A stretch of DNA of 64,000 nt, from the NCBI GenBank assembly GCA_001464765.1, contig LNDV01000038.1, positions 1-64,000 of the forward strand. The letters are read 5' to 3'. Below are positions 43,447 to 51,710 of this stretch, in pieces (position 1 is the stretch's first letter; the number at the start of each line of letters is the position of its first letter). The notes beneath the pieces are model-generated. The model was not told the origin of the DNA, did no database searches, and was given only the letters and a program-made list of their open reading frames with translations. Position numbers and translations under genes: made by a program. The stretch is from Betaproteobacteria bacterium Ga0077526. Its GTDB lineage: Bacteria > Pseudomonadota > Gammaproteobacteria > Burkholderiales > Ga0077523.

Positions 43447-44757
43447 TCAGCCACGCTGCGCCAGAGGAACGACGTTGCGCGAGCCCGCGCCGAGGTACAG
43501 TTGCCGGGGGCGCCCGATCTTGTACTCGGGGTCGGCGATCATCTCGTTCAGCTGCGCGATCCAGCCCACGGTACGGGCCAGCGCGAAGATGGCGGTGAAC
43601 AGCGATACCGGAATGCCGATGGCCTTCTGGACGATGCCCGAATAGAAGTCCACGTTCGGATAGAGCTTGCGGCTCACGAAGTAGTCGTCCTCCAGGGCGA
43701 TCTTCTCGAGCGCCATGGCCAGCTTGAACAGCGGGTCGTCGTGCAGGCCCAACTCGCCCAGCACCTCGTGACAGGTCTCGCGCATCAGCTTGGCGCGGGG
43801 GTCGTAGTTCTTGTAGACCCGGTGGCCGAAGCCCATCAGGCGCACGCCGGAGTTCTTGTCCTTCACCTGGTCGATGAACTGCCCGATCTTGGCGAGTCCG
43901 CCCTGGTTCTGGATGTCGTAGAGCATGTTGAGCGCCGCCTCGTTGGCACCGCCATGGGCCGGGCCCCAGAGGCACGCCACGCCCGCAGCAATGGCCGCGA
44001 ACGGGTTCGTGCCCGACGAGGCGCACAGGCGCACGGTGGAGGTGGAGGCGTTCTGCTCATGGTCGGCGTGGAGGATGAAGATACGGTCCATCGCGCGCAC
44101 CAGCACGTCGTTGACCTCGTAGTCCTCGCACGGGGTGGCGAACATCATCCGCATGAAGTTCGCCGTGTAGGTCAGGCTGTTCTGCGGGTAGATGTAAGGC
44201 TCGCCCTTGCTGTACTTGTAGGCCATGGCCACCAGGGTGGGCATCTTCGCGATCAGACGGATCGCCGAGATGTCGCGCTCCTTGGCGTCATTGAGGTTCA
44301 TGGAGTCCGGGTAGAACGCCGACATTGCCCCGCACAGGCCGGTGAGCACGGCCATCGGGTGGGCGTCCCGGCGGAAGCCGCGGGTGAAGAAGTGCATCTG
44401 CTCATGCACCATCGTGTGCCGGGTCACGCGCCTGTCGAACTCGGCCTTCTGGTCGGGCGTGGGCAGCTCGCCGTACAGGATCAGATGGCAAACCTCGAGG
44501 AAGTCGCACTGGCGCGCCAGCTGATCGATGGAGTAGCCGCGGTACAGCAGTTCGCCCTTGTCACCGTCGATGTAGGTGATGCGGGATTGGCAGGAGGCCG
44601 TGGACAGGAAACCGGGGTCGTACGTGAACTTGCCGGTCTGGCCGTAGAGCTTGCGGATGTCGATCACGTCCGGGCCGGCAACGCCCTTCAGGATCGGCAG
44701 TTCGATGTTCGGGGTGCCGTCCGTAAAGCTCACGGTCGCTTTGTCTTGGCTGCTCAT
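43447..44757 (-). CDS. gltA: Citrate synthase
   Basis: The 436-residue type II citrate synthase joins acetyl-CoA and oxaloacetate. Catalytic regions are FILHADHEQNASTSTVRL (His), MGFGHRVYKNYDPRA (His) and NVDFYSGIVQKAIGIP (Asp). The N-terminal domain (FTYDPGFLSTASCQSRITYI) matches the hexameric, NADH-sensitive Gram-negative type. ATG 44757 gives the usual length; an in-frame upstream codon would add 18 residues. Confidence 0.94.
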   Translation of the reverse strand: MSSQDKATVSFTDGTPNIELPILKGVAGPDVIDIRKLYGQTGKFTYDPGFLSTASCQSRITYIDGDKGELLYRGYSIDQLARQCDFLEVCHLILYGELPTPDQKAEFDRRVTRHTMVHEQMHFFTRGFRRDAHPMAVLTGLCGAMSAFYPDSMNLNDAKERDISAIRLIAKMPTLVAMAYKYSKGEPYIYPQNSLTYTANFMRMMFATPCEDYEVNDVLVRAMDRIFILHADHEQNASTSTVRLCASSGTNPFAAIAAGVACLWGPAHGGANEAALNMLYDIQNQGGLAKIGQFIDQVKDKNSGVRLMGFGHRVYKNYDPRAKLMRETCHEVLGELGLHDDPLFKLAMALEKIALEDDYFVSRKLYPNVDFYSGIVQKAIGIPVSLFTAIFALARTVGWIAQLNEMIADPEYKIGRPRQLYLGAGSRNVVPLAQRG

Positions 44758-44842
44758 CACCTGCTCCGATTCGGATTCCGGAAGAAGACTTTCATTGTAA
44801 GGGCATTCCACCGGAATTGTTGCTTTGCATCAATTCCGGGCA

Positions 44843-45076
44843 TCAGGCCTGCCGAAGACGTTCGACGATCTCCTGTTCGGGCGCCGTTTGCGCGTCGTTG
44901 CGTCCCGCCACGAGATCCCAGAGATCGTTATCGGCAAGTGTCAGCAGGGCTGAAAAGGTATCGCGCTGCACGGAGGACAGCGCCTCGTAGGGGCCGTCGA
45001 GAAAGCGCGTGAGGACGATGTCGAGCTCGAGCAGCCCGCGTCGGCAGCGCCAGCGGAGGCGGTCCATGTCACCCAT
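44843..45076 (-). CDS. sdhE: Succinate dehydrogenase assembly factor SdhE
   Basis: The 77-residue protein carries the SdhE/SDH5 motif RRGLLELDIVL (RGxxE), which docks on SdhA and aids covalent FAD attachment. The rest (LADNDLWDLVAGR, then APEQEIVERLRQA) fits the five-helix family. It sits 57 bp after sdhB and 85 bp before gltA on the same strand. ATG 45067 (MDRLRW) is an alternative start. Confidence 0.92.
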   Translation of the reverse strand: MGDMDRLRWRCRRGLLELDIVLTRFLDGPYEALSSVQRDTFSALLTLADNDLWDLVAGRNDAQTAPEQEIVERLRQA

Positions 45077-45133
45077 GGACCGCGCCCCCGAGAATCAGAA
45101 ATCGCCTGCTACCCCTCCGGGCATCGGGCATCG

Positions 45134-45829
45134 TCAGACCATCCTCTTGATCATGATGTCCTTGATACGGCCGATCGCCCTGGTCGGGTTGAGACCCTTC
45201 GGGCAGACGTCCACGCAGTTCATGATGGAGTGGCAACGGAACAGACGGTACGGATCTTCGAGGTCGTCCAGGCGCTCGTTGGTGGCCTGGTCCCGGCTGT
45301 CGGCGATGAACCGGTAGGCGGCAAGCAGACCGGCCGGACCCACGAACTTGTCGGGGTTCCACCAGAACGACGGACAGGACGTGGAGCAGCAGGCGCACAG
45401 GATGCACTCGTACAGGCCGTCCAGTTCGGCGCGGTCCGTCGGGGACTGGAGCCGTTCCTTTTCCGGGGCCGGGTCCTTGCTCTGCAGGAAGGGCTTGATC
45501 GAGTGGTACTGCTTGAAGAACTGGCTCATGTCCACGATCAGGTCGCGGATCACGGGCAGACCGGGCAGCGGGCGCAGTTCCACCGGCTCCTTCAGGTCGG
45601 CCAGCTTGGTGATGCAGGCGAGGCCGTTCTTGCCGTTGATGTTCATGGCATCGGAACCGCACACCCCTTCGCGGCAGGACCGGCGCAGCGACAGGCTGTC
45701 GTCCAGGGACTTGATGCGCACGAGTGCGTCGAGGAGCATGCGATCGCTGGGTTCCATCGCCACGTCGTACTCCTTCATGTACGGCTTGGCGTCCTTTTCC
45801 GGGTCGTACCGGTAGATCCTGAATTTCAT
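45134..45829 (-). CDS. sdhB: Succinate dehydrogenase iron-sulfur subunit
   Basis: The 231-residue subunit carries electrons from FAD to quinone. The 2Fe-2S ligands are in SCREGVCGSDAMNINGKNG, the 4Fe-4S in CILCACCSTSCP and the 3Fe-4S in CHSIMNCVDVCPKGLNP. A repeat-containing spacer of 272 bp separates it from sdhA, unusually long for this operon. Confidence 0.95.
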   Translation of the reverse strand: MKFRIYRYDPEKDAKPYMKEYDVAMEPSDRMLLDALVRIKSLDDSLSLRRSCREGVCGSDAMNINGKNGLACITKLADLKEPVELRPLPGLPVIRDLIVDMSQFFKQYHSIKPFLQSKDPAPEKERLQSPTDRAELDGLYECILCACCSTSCPSFWWNPDKFVGPAGLLAAYRFIADSRDQATNERLDDLEDPYRLFRCHSIMNCVDVCPKGLNPTRAIGRIKDIMIKRMV

Positions 45830-45896
45830 CGGTGCCTCTTCGCTATGCCATCCGTGGTGCCGCCACGGACTGCGGTGTCATCCTTGCCCTTCAATC

Positions 45897-45988
45897 GCAC
45901 CGGGCGCCGGGCCGCCCCAAGACCGGTGCGCTGACTTCTCCGGCTGGTGTGCACGTGCGGCGGCCAACGGCCGACGCGTACACACCAG
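45897..45988. repeat. sdhA-sdhB spacer repeat, unit 1
   Basis: The 92-bp unit has two palindromic parts. First, GCACCGG is mirrored by CCGGTGC around CCGGGCCGCCCC. Then a long hairpin, CTGGTGTG paired with CACACCAG, encloses CACGTGCGGCGGCC and GGCCGACGCGT. Unit 2 at 46005 repeats the order with different arm sequences. Confidence 0.8.
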
Positions 45989-46004
45989 ACGAATCATTCT
46001 CCCC

Positions 46005-46098
46005 GCACCGGGCGCCGGGCCGCCCCAAGGCCGGTGCGCTGATTTCTTCGTTCGAAGTGCACGTGCGCCGGCTGAAAGCCGGCGCGTACACTTCGAAC
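46005..46098. repeat. sdhA-sdhB spacer repeat, unit 2
   Basis: The 94-bp unit starts with GCACCGGGCGCCGGGCCGCC as in unit 1, then a hairpin with arms GTTCGAAGTG / CACTTCGAAC and an inner GCGCCGGCT-gaa-AGCCGGCGC. It ends 3 bp before the sdhA stop codon. The arms differ from unit 1 but stay self-complementary. Confidence 0.8.
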
Positions 46099-46101
46099 GC
46101 C

Positions 46102-47865
46102 CTAATAACTTCGTACCTTCGGCTCGAACGACTGCGCCGTCAGGGGCTTCAGCACCACTGGCTTGTACTCGAGGTGGTTGTCCGCGGCGTACCAAAGGGA
46201 GTGCTTGAGCCAACTCTCGTCGTCCCGCTTCGGGTAGTCCGCCCGGTCGTGCGCGCCGCGGCTTTCCTTTCGGGCCTCGGCACAGATCATCGTGGAACGG
46301 GCGACTTCGATCAGGTTGTCGAGCTCCAGCGCCTCAATGCGCGCGGTGTTGAACGTCTTGCTCTTGTCCTGGATCTCGGTGCGCTTCACACGCTCGGTCA
46401 CTTCCTCAATCCGGGCGACCCCTTCCGTGAGCATGTCCGGGAAGCGGAACACACCGCAGTGCGCCTGCATGGTCCGGCGCATCTCCGCACCGACCTCGAA
46501 CACGCTCTCGCCCTTGGTCTGGCCGTCGAGACGCGCCAGCCGGGCGCGGCTCACCTCGCCCGCATCGGCCGGGAGGTCCTTGTGGCCGGGATTTTCCTTC
46601 AGGTACTCGATCACGCGGTTGCCGGAGGCCTTGCCGAAAACTAGCAGGTCGGTAAGCGAGTTGGTCCCGAGCCGGTTGGCGCCGTGGACGGACGCGCACG
46701 CGCATTCGCCGGCGGCGTAGAAGCCCTGCACGACGGTGCTGACATTGCCCGGCGTGGGCACGACGACCTCACCGTGGTAGTTGGTCGGGATGCCGCCCAT
46801 CTGATAGTGGCAGGTCGGCACGACCGGGATCGGATCCTTGACCGGGTCGACGTTGGCGAACTTCTTGGCGATCTCGCGGATGCCCGGCAGGCGCTTTTCG
46901 ACGACATCCACACCCAAATGATCCAGCTTGAGCAGGATGTGGTCGGCTTCCTTGCCGCAGCCGCGGCCTTCCTTGATCTCGGTGGCCATGGCCCTGGAGA
47001 CCACGTCGCGGCTGGCGAGGTCCTTCATGGTGGGCGCATAGCGCTCCATGAACCGCTCACCGTTCTTGTTGAGCAGGTAACCGCCCTCGCCCCGCACGCC
47101 CTCGGTGATGAGCACGCCGGCACCGGCCACGCCGGTGGGGTGGAACTGCCAGAACTCCATGTCTTCCAGCGGAATGCCCGCCCGGGCAGCCATGCCGAGG
47201 CCATCGCCGGTGTTGATGAAGGCATTGGTGGACGCGGAGAAGATGCGCCCTGCCCCGCCGGTCGCGAACAGCGTCGCGCGGGCGTGGAAGATCCAGACTT
47301 CGCCGGTTTCCATCTCCATCGCGGTCACGCCCAGCACCTGGCCGGAGGCGTCACGGATGAGGTCGAGCGCCATCCACTCGACGAAGAACACGGTGTTCGC
47401 GCGGACATTGCGCTGATAGAGGGTGTGGAGCATGGCGTGACCGGTGCGGTCCGCCGCGCACACGGAACGCTGCACCGGGCCGGCCCCGAAGTCCCGGGAG
47501 TGGCCGCCGAACGGCCGCTGATACACGGTGCCGTTCTCGTTGCGGTCGAACGGCATGCCGAAGTGCTCGAGCTCGTAGACGACCTCGGGCGCCATGCGGC
47601 ACATGAACTCGATGGCGTCCTGGTCGCCGAGGTAGTCCGACCCCTTGATGGTGTCGTACATGTGCCAGAGCCAGGAATCCTCGCCCATGTTGCCCAGCGA
47701 GGCGCCGATGCCGCCCTGGGCGGCCACCGTGTGCGACCGCGTGGGAAACACCTTGGAGAGGACGCCGACCTTGAGGCCGGCTTCGGCGAGCTGCAGAGCC
47801 GCGCGCATGCCGGCACCGCCGGCGCCTACGACGACTGCATCGAACTTGCGGGTGGGTAGTGCCAT
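46102..47865 (-). CDS. sdhA: Succinate dehydrogenase flavoprotein subunit
   Basis: The 587-residue subunit oxidises succinate to fumarate. It has the FAD motif VVGAGGAGMRAALQLAEAG, the covalent-flavin His in TRSHTVAAQGGI, the active site HGANRLGTNSLTDLLV and the C-terminal WLKHSLWYAADNHLEYKPV. It follows sdhD with no gap (sdhD stop at 47866), as is usual. Confidence 0.95.
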   Translation of the reverse strand: MALPTRKFDAVVVGAGGAGMRAALQLAEAGLKVGVLSKVFPTRSHTVAAQGGIGASLGNMGEDSWLWHMYDTIKGSDYLGDQDAIEFMCRMAPEVVYELEHFGMPFDRNENGTVYQRPFGGHSRDFGAGPVQRSVCAADRTGHAMLHTLYQRNVRANTVFFVEWMALDLIRDASGQVLGVTAMEMETGEVWIFHARATLFATGGAGRIFSASTNAFINTGDGLGMAARAGIPLEDMEFWQFHPTGVAGAGVLITEGVRGEGGYLLNKNGERFMERYAPTMKDLASRDVVSRAMATEIKEGRGCGKEADHILLKLDHLGVDVVEKRLPGIREIAKKFANVDPVKDPIPVVPTCHYQMGGIPTNYHGEVVVPTPGNVSTVVQGFYAAGECACASVHGANRLGTNSLTDLLVFGKASGNRVIEYLKENPGHKDLPADAGEVSRARLARLDGQTKGESVFEVGAEMRRTMQAHCGVFRFPDMLTEGVARIEEVTERVKRTEIQDKSKTFNTARIEALELDNLIEVARSTMICAEARKESRGAHDRADYPKRDDESWLKHSLWYAADNHLEYKPVVLKPLTAQSFEPKVRSY

Positions 47866-48216
47866 CTAGTTGATGCTCCAGAGAATCTGAACCGACCACA
47901 ACGCATAGGCCACGAGCAGCAGGATCACCCCGACCTGCAGCACGAGACGGGTGGACGTCGCATGGACGTAGTCCATGAGGATGTCACGCACGCCGATCCA
48001 GGCGTGCCAGAACACCGACAGCAGAAAGATGAGCGAGGCGAGCCGCCACCACTGGGGCACGAACAGGGCCTTCCAGGTGGCGTGATCGCTCGGCCCCTTC
48101 ACGAGCAGCATGAGCAGGAGCACGACGGCATACACCGCCATGACCACGGCGGTCACCCGCTGGACGAGCCAGTCCCGCAGCCCGTAGTGGGCTCCGACCG
48201 GAATGCGCTTCACCAT
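47866..48216 (-). CDS. sdhD: Succinate dehydrogenase membrane anchor subunit
   Basis: The 116-residue membrane protein has three transmembrane helices (VVMAVYAVVLLLMLLV; LASLIFLLSVFWHAWIGV; VLQVGVILLLVAYALW), a conserved His in FWHAWIGVRDILMDYVH that would ligate heme b, and an N-terminal YGLRDWLVQRVTAV. ATG 48216 overlaps the sdhC stop by 7 nt. Confidence 0.92.
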   Translation of the reverse strand: MVKRIPVGAHYGLRDWLVQRVTAVVMAVYAVVLLLMLLVKGPSDHATWKALFVPQWWRLASLIFLLSVFWHAWIGVRDILMDYVHATSTRLVLQVGVILLLVAYALWSVQILWSIN

Positions 48217-48596
48217 AGCCAGACTCCGAAGACGACCGTGAGGAACAGACTCGCGCCGACCACCGCCATGCTGGTGGCCCGCGCCGAGGGCAGGTCGGTG
48301 CCGACGTGCATGTCGAGGACGAGATAGCGGATGCCCGCGCAGAAGTGATGCAGGAAGGCCCACAGCAGGCCCAGCAGCAGCAGCTTGATCAGCGGGTGGC
48401 CGACGACCGACGCGGCGACCGCGAAGGTGTCCTCCGACCGGAGGCTCTGGTGCAGCAGATAGAGCAGGAAGGGCAGCATCAGGAACAGCCCCGCGCCGCT
48501 CACGCGGTGGAGGATGGAAATGATGCCCGGCAGCGGCAGCCGGATCTGGAACAGGTTCAGGTGCTTGGGACGCTGGCGGGCTGGCGCGGAGCTCAT
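48210..48596 (-). CDS. sdhC: Succinate dehydrogenase cytochrome b556 subunit
   Basis: The 128-residue anchor has the SdhC signature RPKHLNLFQIRLPLPGIISI with the quinone-site SILHRVSGAG and the heme-His region FLHHFCAGIRYLVLD. Three membrane helices follow the usual order. I chose ATG 48596 because the further N-terminal extension is low complexity. It is the first structural gene after the GntR regulator, 31 bp away. Confidence 0.93.
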   Translation of the reverse strand: MSSAPARQRPKHLNLFQIRLPLPGIISILHRVSGAGLFLMLPFLLYLLHQSLRSEDTFAVAASVVGHPLIKLLLLGLLWAFLHHFCAGIRYLVLDMHVGTDLPSARATSMAVVGASLFLTVVFGVWLW

Positions 48597-48627
48597 CTTT
48601 TTGGGATTCTGAGTGGGCGGGAGGGGT

Positions 48628-49365
48628 TCAACTGGTGATGGCGGCGTAATAATGGTGCTCGCTGCAGTCACAGTAACTGCGACGCAACTCGACTGGACGC
48701 CGCCCGTAAGTATAGGCGACGCGTTCGGTCAGGAGGACCGGAGACGCCGTGGGAAGACCCATGATCGACGTTATATCGGCGTCAGCGGCCACGGCCTTGA
48801 GTTTTTCTTCGGCGGCCACGATACGCACGTGGAATACCGACTCGTACATGCTGTAGAGCATGCATCCGTGACTGTGGAGGGTCTCGCTGTCCAGGCCGGG
48901 GAACAACCCGGCGGGCACCCTGGCCTCTTCGAAGATGACTTTGCGACCGTTGATCGCGAGGACCCGGCGGATGCGCAGCACCGGCGACCCGGTGGGGATG
49001 TCCAGAAGGCGGGCGCCGGCGGCATCGGCCTTGATGCGACGGCAGTCGACCAGTTCGGCGCTCAGGCTCTCGATCGGGCCGACATCGGGCACGATGCGCA
49101 GGAATGCCGCCTGGGTACGCTCGGTGGCGTGGGTGGCGACGAAGGTGCCGCGGCCCTGATGCCGCACCAGTACATTCTCCTGGGCGAGCTCGTTCACGGC
49201 TTTGCGGACGGTGCCCTGGCTCACGTTGAAATGCCGGGCGAGTTCCTGTTCGCTGGGAATGGACTCTCCGGGTTTCCAGCGGCCGTTTTCAAGTCCCTCT
49301 GTAATCAGCAGCTTGATCTGCCGATAAAGGGGCTGGAAGGCGGGGACGGGAACGTCTGGCTTCAT
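48628..49365 (-). CDS. GntR-family (HutC/UTRA) transcriptional regulator of the TCA cluster
   Basis: The protein is about 245 residues from ATG 49365; ATG 49386 would add seven. The winged helix reads FQPLYRQIKLLITEGLENG, then SEQELARHFNVSQGTVRKAV. A UTRA effector domain follows from residue ~85 (IRRVLAINGRKVIFEEARVP, with the closing LRRSYCDCSEHHYYA). It heads the sdhCDAB-E-gltA-odhAB-lpdA operon and is divergent from mdh, so it probably controls both; the ligand is unknown. A near-perfect palindrome at 49424-49439 lies in the shared promoter. Confidence 0.9.
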   Translation of the reverse strand: MKPDVPVPAFQPLYRQIKLLITEGLENGRWKPGESIPSEQELARHFNVSQGTVRKAVNELAQENVLVRHQGRGTFVATHATERTQAAFLRIVPDVGPIESLSAELVDCRRIKADAAGARLLDIPTGSPVLRIRRVLAINGRKVIFEEARVPAGLFPGLDSETLHSHGCMLYSMYESVFHVRIVAAEEKLKAVAADADITSIMGLPTASPVLLTERVAYTYGRRPVELRRSYCDCSEHHYYAAITS

Positions 49366-49423
49366 GACAGCCCGAAGTGTAAGCATAGTTGCCCTGCCCG
49401 GTCCACCAGAAACCTGTATCAGT

Positions 49424-49439
49424 AGTCATATATAAGACT
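49424..49439. promoter_or_regulatory. Candidate GntR operator, 14/16 palindrome
   Basis: AGTCATATATAAGACT matches its reverse complement at 14 of 16 positions. AT-rich palindromes of this kind are typical sites of HutC-type GntR repressors. It lies just upstream of the mdh -35 box and ~60 bp before the regulator start, so binding could control both directions. Confidence 0.55.
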
Positions 49440-49443
49440 TGCG

Positions 49444-49473
49444 TTGACACACTGCAGCGACGATCCGTATCAT
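49444..49473 (+). promoter_or_regulatory. Predicted sigma-70 promoter of mdh
   Basis: TTGACA at 49444-49449 and TATCAT at 49468-49473 are separated by 18 bp, a near-consensus sigma-70 pair. It would give a ~120-nt leader to the mdh ATG at 49601. The candidate operator ends 4 bp upstream of the -35 box. Confidence 0.6.
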
Positions 49474-49600
49474 CCCGACGTTCGACGAGACGGAAACGTC
49501 CAGCCAACGATTGCGGCGACGCATCAACGGCACCCGTTGAGAGCGCCTTCGATCGGAAAAAGTTCGCCGCATTTTCCATCTGCCCTAGGAGTTCGCGCCA

Positions 49601-50587
49601 ATGAAAACCCCCGTCCGAGTTGCCGTCACCGGTGCCGCAGGCCAGATCGGGTACAGCCTCCTGTTTCGCATCGCCAGCGGTGAAATGCTCGGCAAGGATC
49701 AGCCCGTGATCCTGCAACTCCTCGAGATTCCGGACGAGAAGGCGCAGAAAGCCCTGAAGGGCGTCATGATGGAACTCGACGACTGCGCGTTCCCCCTGCT
49801 TGCCGGGATGAGCGCCCACGGCGACCCGATGACCGCCTTCAAGGACATCGACTTCGCCCTGCTGGTCGGTGCCCGCCCCCGCGGCCCCGGCATGGAGCGC
49901 AAGGACCTGCTGGCCGCCAACGCGCAGATCTTCACGGCCCAGGGCAAGGCACTCAATGCCGCCGCCAGCCGCGGCGTGCGCGTTCTGGTGGTGGGCAACC
50001 CCGCCAACACCAATGCCTACATCGCCATGAAGAGCGCCCCGGATCTCCCGAAGGGCAACTTCACCGCGATGCTCCGCCTGGATCACAACCGCGCGCTGTC
50101 CCAGCTCGCCGCCAAGACTGGCAAGCCGGTGGACTCCATCGAGAAGATGATCGTCTGGGGCAACCACTCGCCCACGATGTATCCCGATTACCGCTTCGCC
50201 TCCATCGCCGGCCAGGCCGCACCGGCTGCCGTGGGTGACGAAGCCTGGTACCGCGACACCTTCATCCCGACGGTCGGCAAGCGCGGCGCCGCCATCATCG
50301 AGGCCCGCGGCCTCTCCTCGGCCGCCTCGGCAGCCAACGCGGCCATCGATCACATGCGTGACTGGGTGCTGGGCACCCAGGGCAAGTGGGTGACGATGGG
50401 CATCCCGTCGGATGGCTCCTACGGCATCCCGAAGGACGTCATGTATGGCTTCCCGGTCACCTGCGCCAACGGCCAGTACAAGATGGTTGAGGGTCTCGCG
50501 ATCGACGACTTCAGCCGCCAGAAGATGAATGCCACGCTCCAGGAACTCGAAGAAGAGCGTGCGGCCGTCGCCCACCTGCTCGGCTGA
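49601..50587 (+). CDS. mdh: Malate dehydrogenase
   Basis: The 328-residue NAD-dependent enzyme converts malate to oxaloacetate. It has the cofactor motif VTGAAGQIGYSLLFRIASGE, the substrate Arg loop GARPRGPGMERKDLL, GNPANTNAYIAMKSAP and the catalytic His in VWGNHSPTMYPD. The sequence is the cytosolic-type (MDH1-like) form seen in many beta- and gammaproteobacteria. It is divergent from gntR-sdh. Confidence 0.94.
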   Translation: MKTPVRVAVTGAAGQIGYSLLFRIASGEMLGKDQPVILQLLEIPDEKAQKALKGVMMELDDCAFPLLAGMSAHGDPMTAFKDIDFALLVGARPRGPGMERKDLLAANAQIFTAQGKALNAAASRGVRVLVVGNPANTNAYIAMKSAPDLPKGNFTAMLRLDHNRALSQLAAKTGKPVDSIEKMIVWGNHSPTMYPDYRFASIAGQAAPAAVGDEAWYRDTFIPTVGKRGAAIIEARGLSSAASAANAAIDHMRDWVLGTQGKWVTMGIPSDGSYGIPKDVMYGFPVTCANGQYKMVEGLAIDDFSRQKMNATLQELEEERAAVAHLLG

Positions 50588-50788
50588 TCGCGCGGCGCGC
50601 GTGCACGCGCAACCGTTGCCTCTGTCTGTTCCCCCCGGCCCGCACCACGCGGGTCGCGGCCGCCCCGTCTGCTGTTCGAGGCCCAGCCATTCCAAGTTGA
50701 TTGCCGTCGCCGCCCGGGGCCCCGCCCCGGACCGCCGACCCGCCCCCTGGGCGGCGCTTGTGCCGCCCGAGTTCCGGAGGATTGCCCC

Positions 50789-51682
50789 ATGACCGAACGT
50801 CTCTCGCCCGGCGCGCGTTTCCGTCGCGCGCTCGCCGAAGAAAAGCCGCTGCAGATCGTCGGCACCATCAACGCCTACCACGCGCGCCTCGCGCAGCAGA
50901 GCGGCTACAAGGCCATCTATCTGTCCGGCGGCGGCGTCGCCGCGGGGTCTCTCGGTCTGCCCGACCTGGGGATCAGCAATCTGGATGACGTCCTCACCGA
51001 CGTGCGCCGTATCACTGACGTGTGCGATCTGCCCCTGCTGGTGGATGTCGACACCGGCTTCGGTGCCAGCGCCTTCAACATCGCACGGACGACCCGGTCG
51101 CTGGTGAAGTTCGGCGCCGCCGCGATGCACATCGAGGATCAGGTCGGCGCCAAGCGCTGCGGTCATCGGCCAGGGAAGGAACTGGTGACCACGCAGGAAA
51201 TGGTCGACCGCGTGAAGGCCGCGGCCGACGCCAGAACGGACCCCGACTTCGTGATCATGGCCCGCACCGACGCGCTGGCTGTCGAAGGTCTGCAGGCTGC
51301 GATCGACCGGGCCTGCGCCTGCGTCGAAGCCGGTGCCGACGCGATCTTCCCCGAAGCCATGACGGAACTGCCCATGTACAAGCAGTTCGCCGATGCGGTG
51401 AAGGTTCCGATCCTTGCCAACATCACCGAATTCGGCGCCACGCCGCTCTTCACCGTGGACGAACTGCGATCGGTGAACGTGGGCATGGTGCTCTACCCGC
51501 TGTCGGCCTTCCGGGCGATGAACCAGGCCGCGCTCAATGTGTACCGCCACATCCGCGCGGACGGCAGCCAGAAAAACGTGGTCGACACCATGCAGACCCG
51601 TGCGGACCTCTACGAATTCCTGGGCTACCACAGCTTTGAACAGAAACTCGACGCGCTCTTCGCGAAACAGAAAGCCGGCTGA
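50789..51682 (+). CDS. prpB: 2-Methylisocitrate lyase
   Basis: The 297-residue enzyme cleaves 2-methylisocitrate to pyruvate and succinate. Motifs are IVGTINAYHARLAQQSGYKA, the metal/substrate DVDTGFG and the catalytic KRCGHRPGKELV with its Cys, then ARTDALAVEGL. It begins the prpBCD set, 201 bp after mdh on the same strand. No PrpR regulator lies next to it. Confidence 0.93.
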   Translation: MTERLSPGARFRRALAEEKPLQIVGTINAYHARLAQQSGYKAIYLSGGGVAAGSLGLPDLGISNLDDVLTDVRRITDVCDLPLLVDVDTGFGASAFNIARTTRSLVKFGAAAMHIEDQVGAKRCGHRPGKELVTTQEMVDRVKAAADARTDPDFVIMARTDALAVEGLQAAIDRACACVEAGADAIFPEAMTELPMYKQFADAVKVPILANITEFGATPLFTVDELRSVNVGMVLYPLSAFRAMNQAALNVYRHIRADGSQKNVVDTMQTRADLYEFLGYHSFEQKLDALFAKQKAG

Positions 51683-51710
51683 GCCGCCGGCCCCGATTGG
51701 AGATGACAGC

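Noticed and set aside
45830..46101. A small gene between sdhA and sdhB
   Set aside because: Plus-strand translation of both repeat units gives open but palindrome-driven sequence; the structure is explained by the hairpins.
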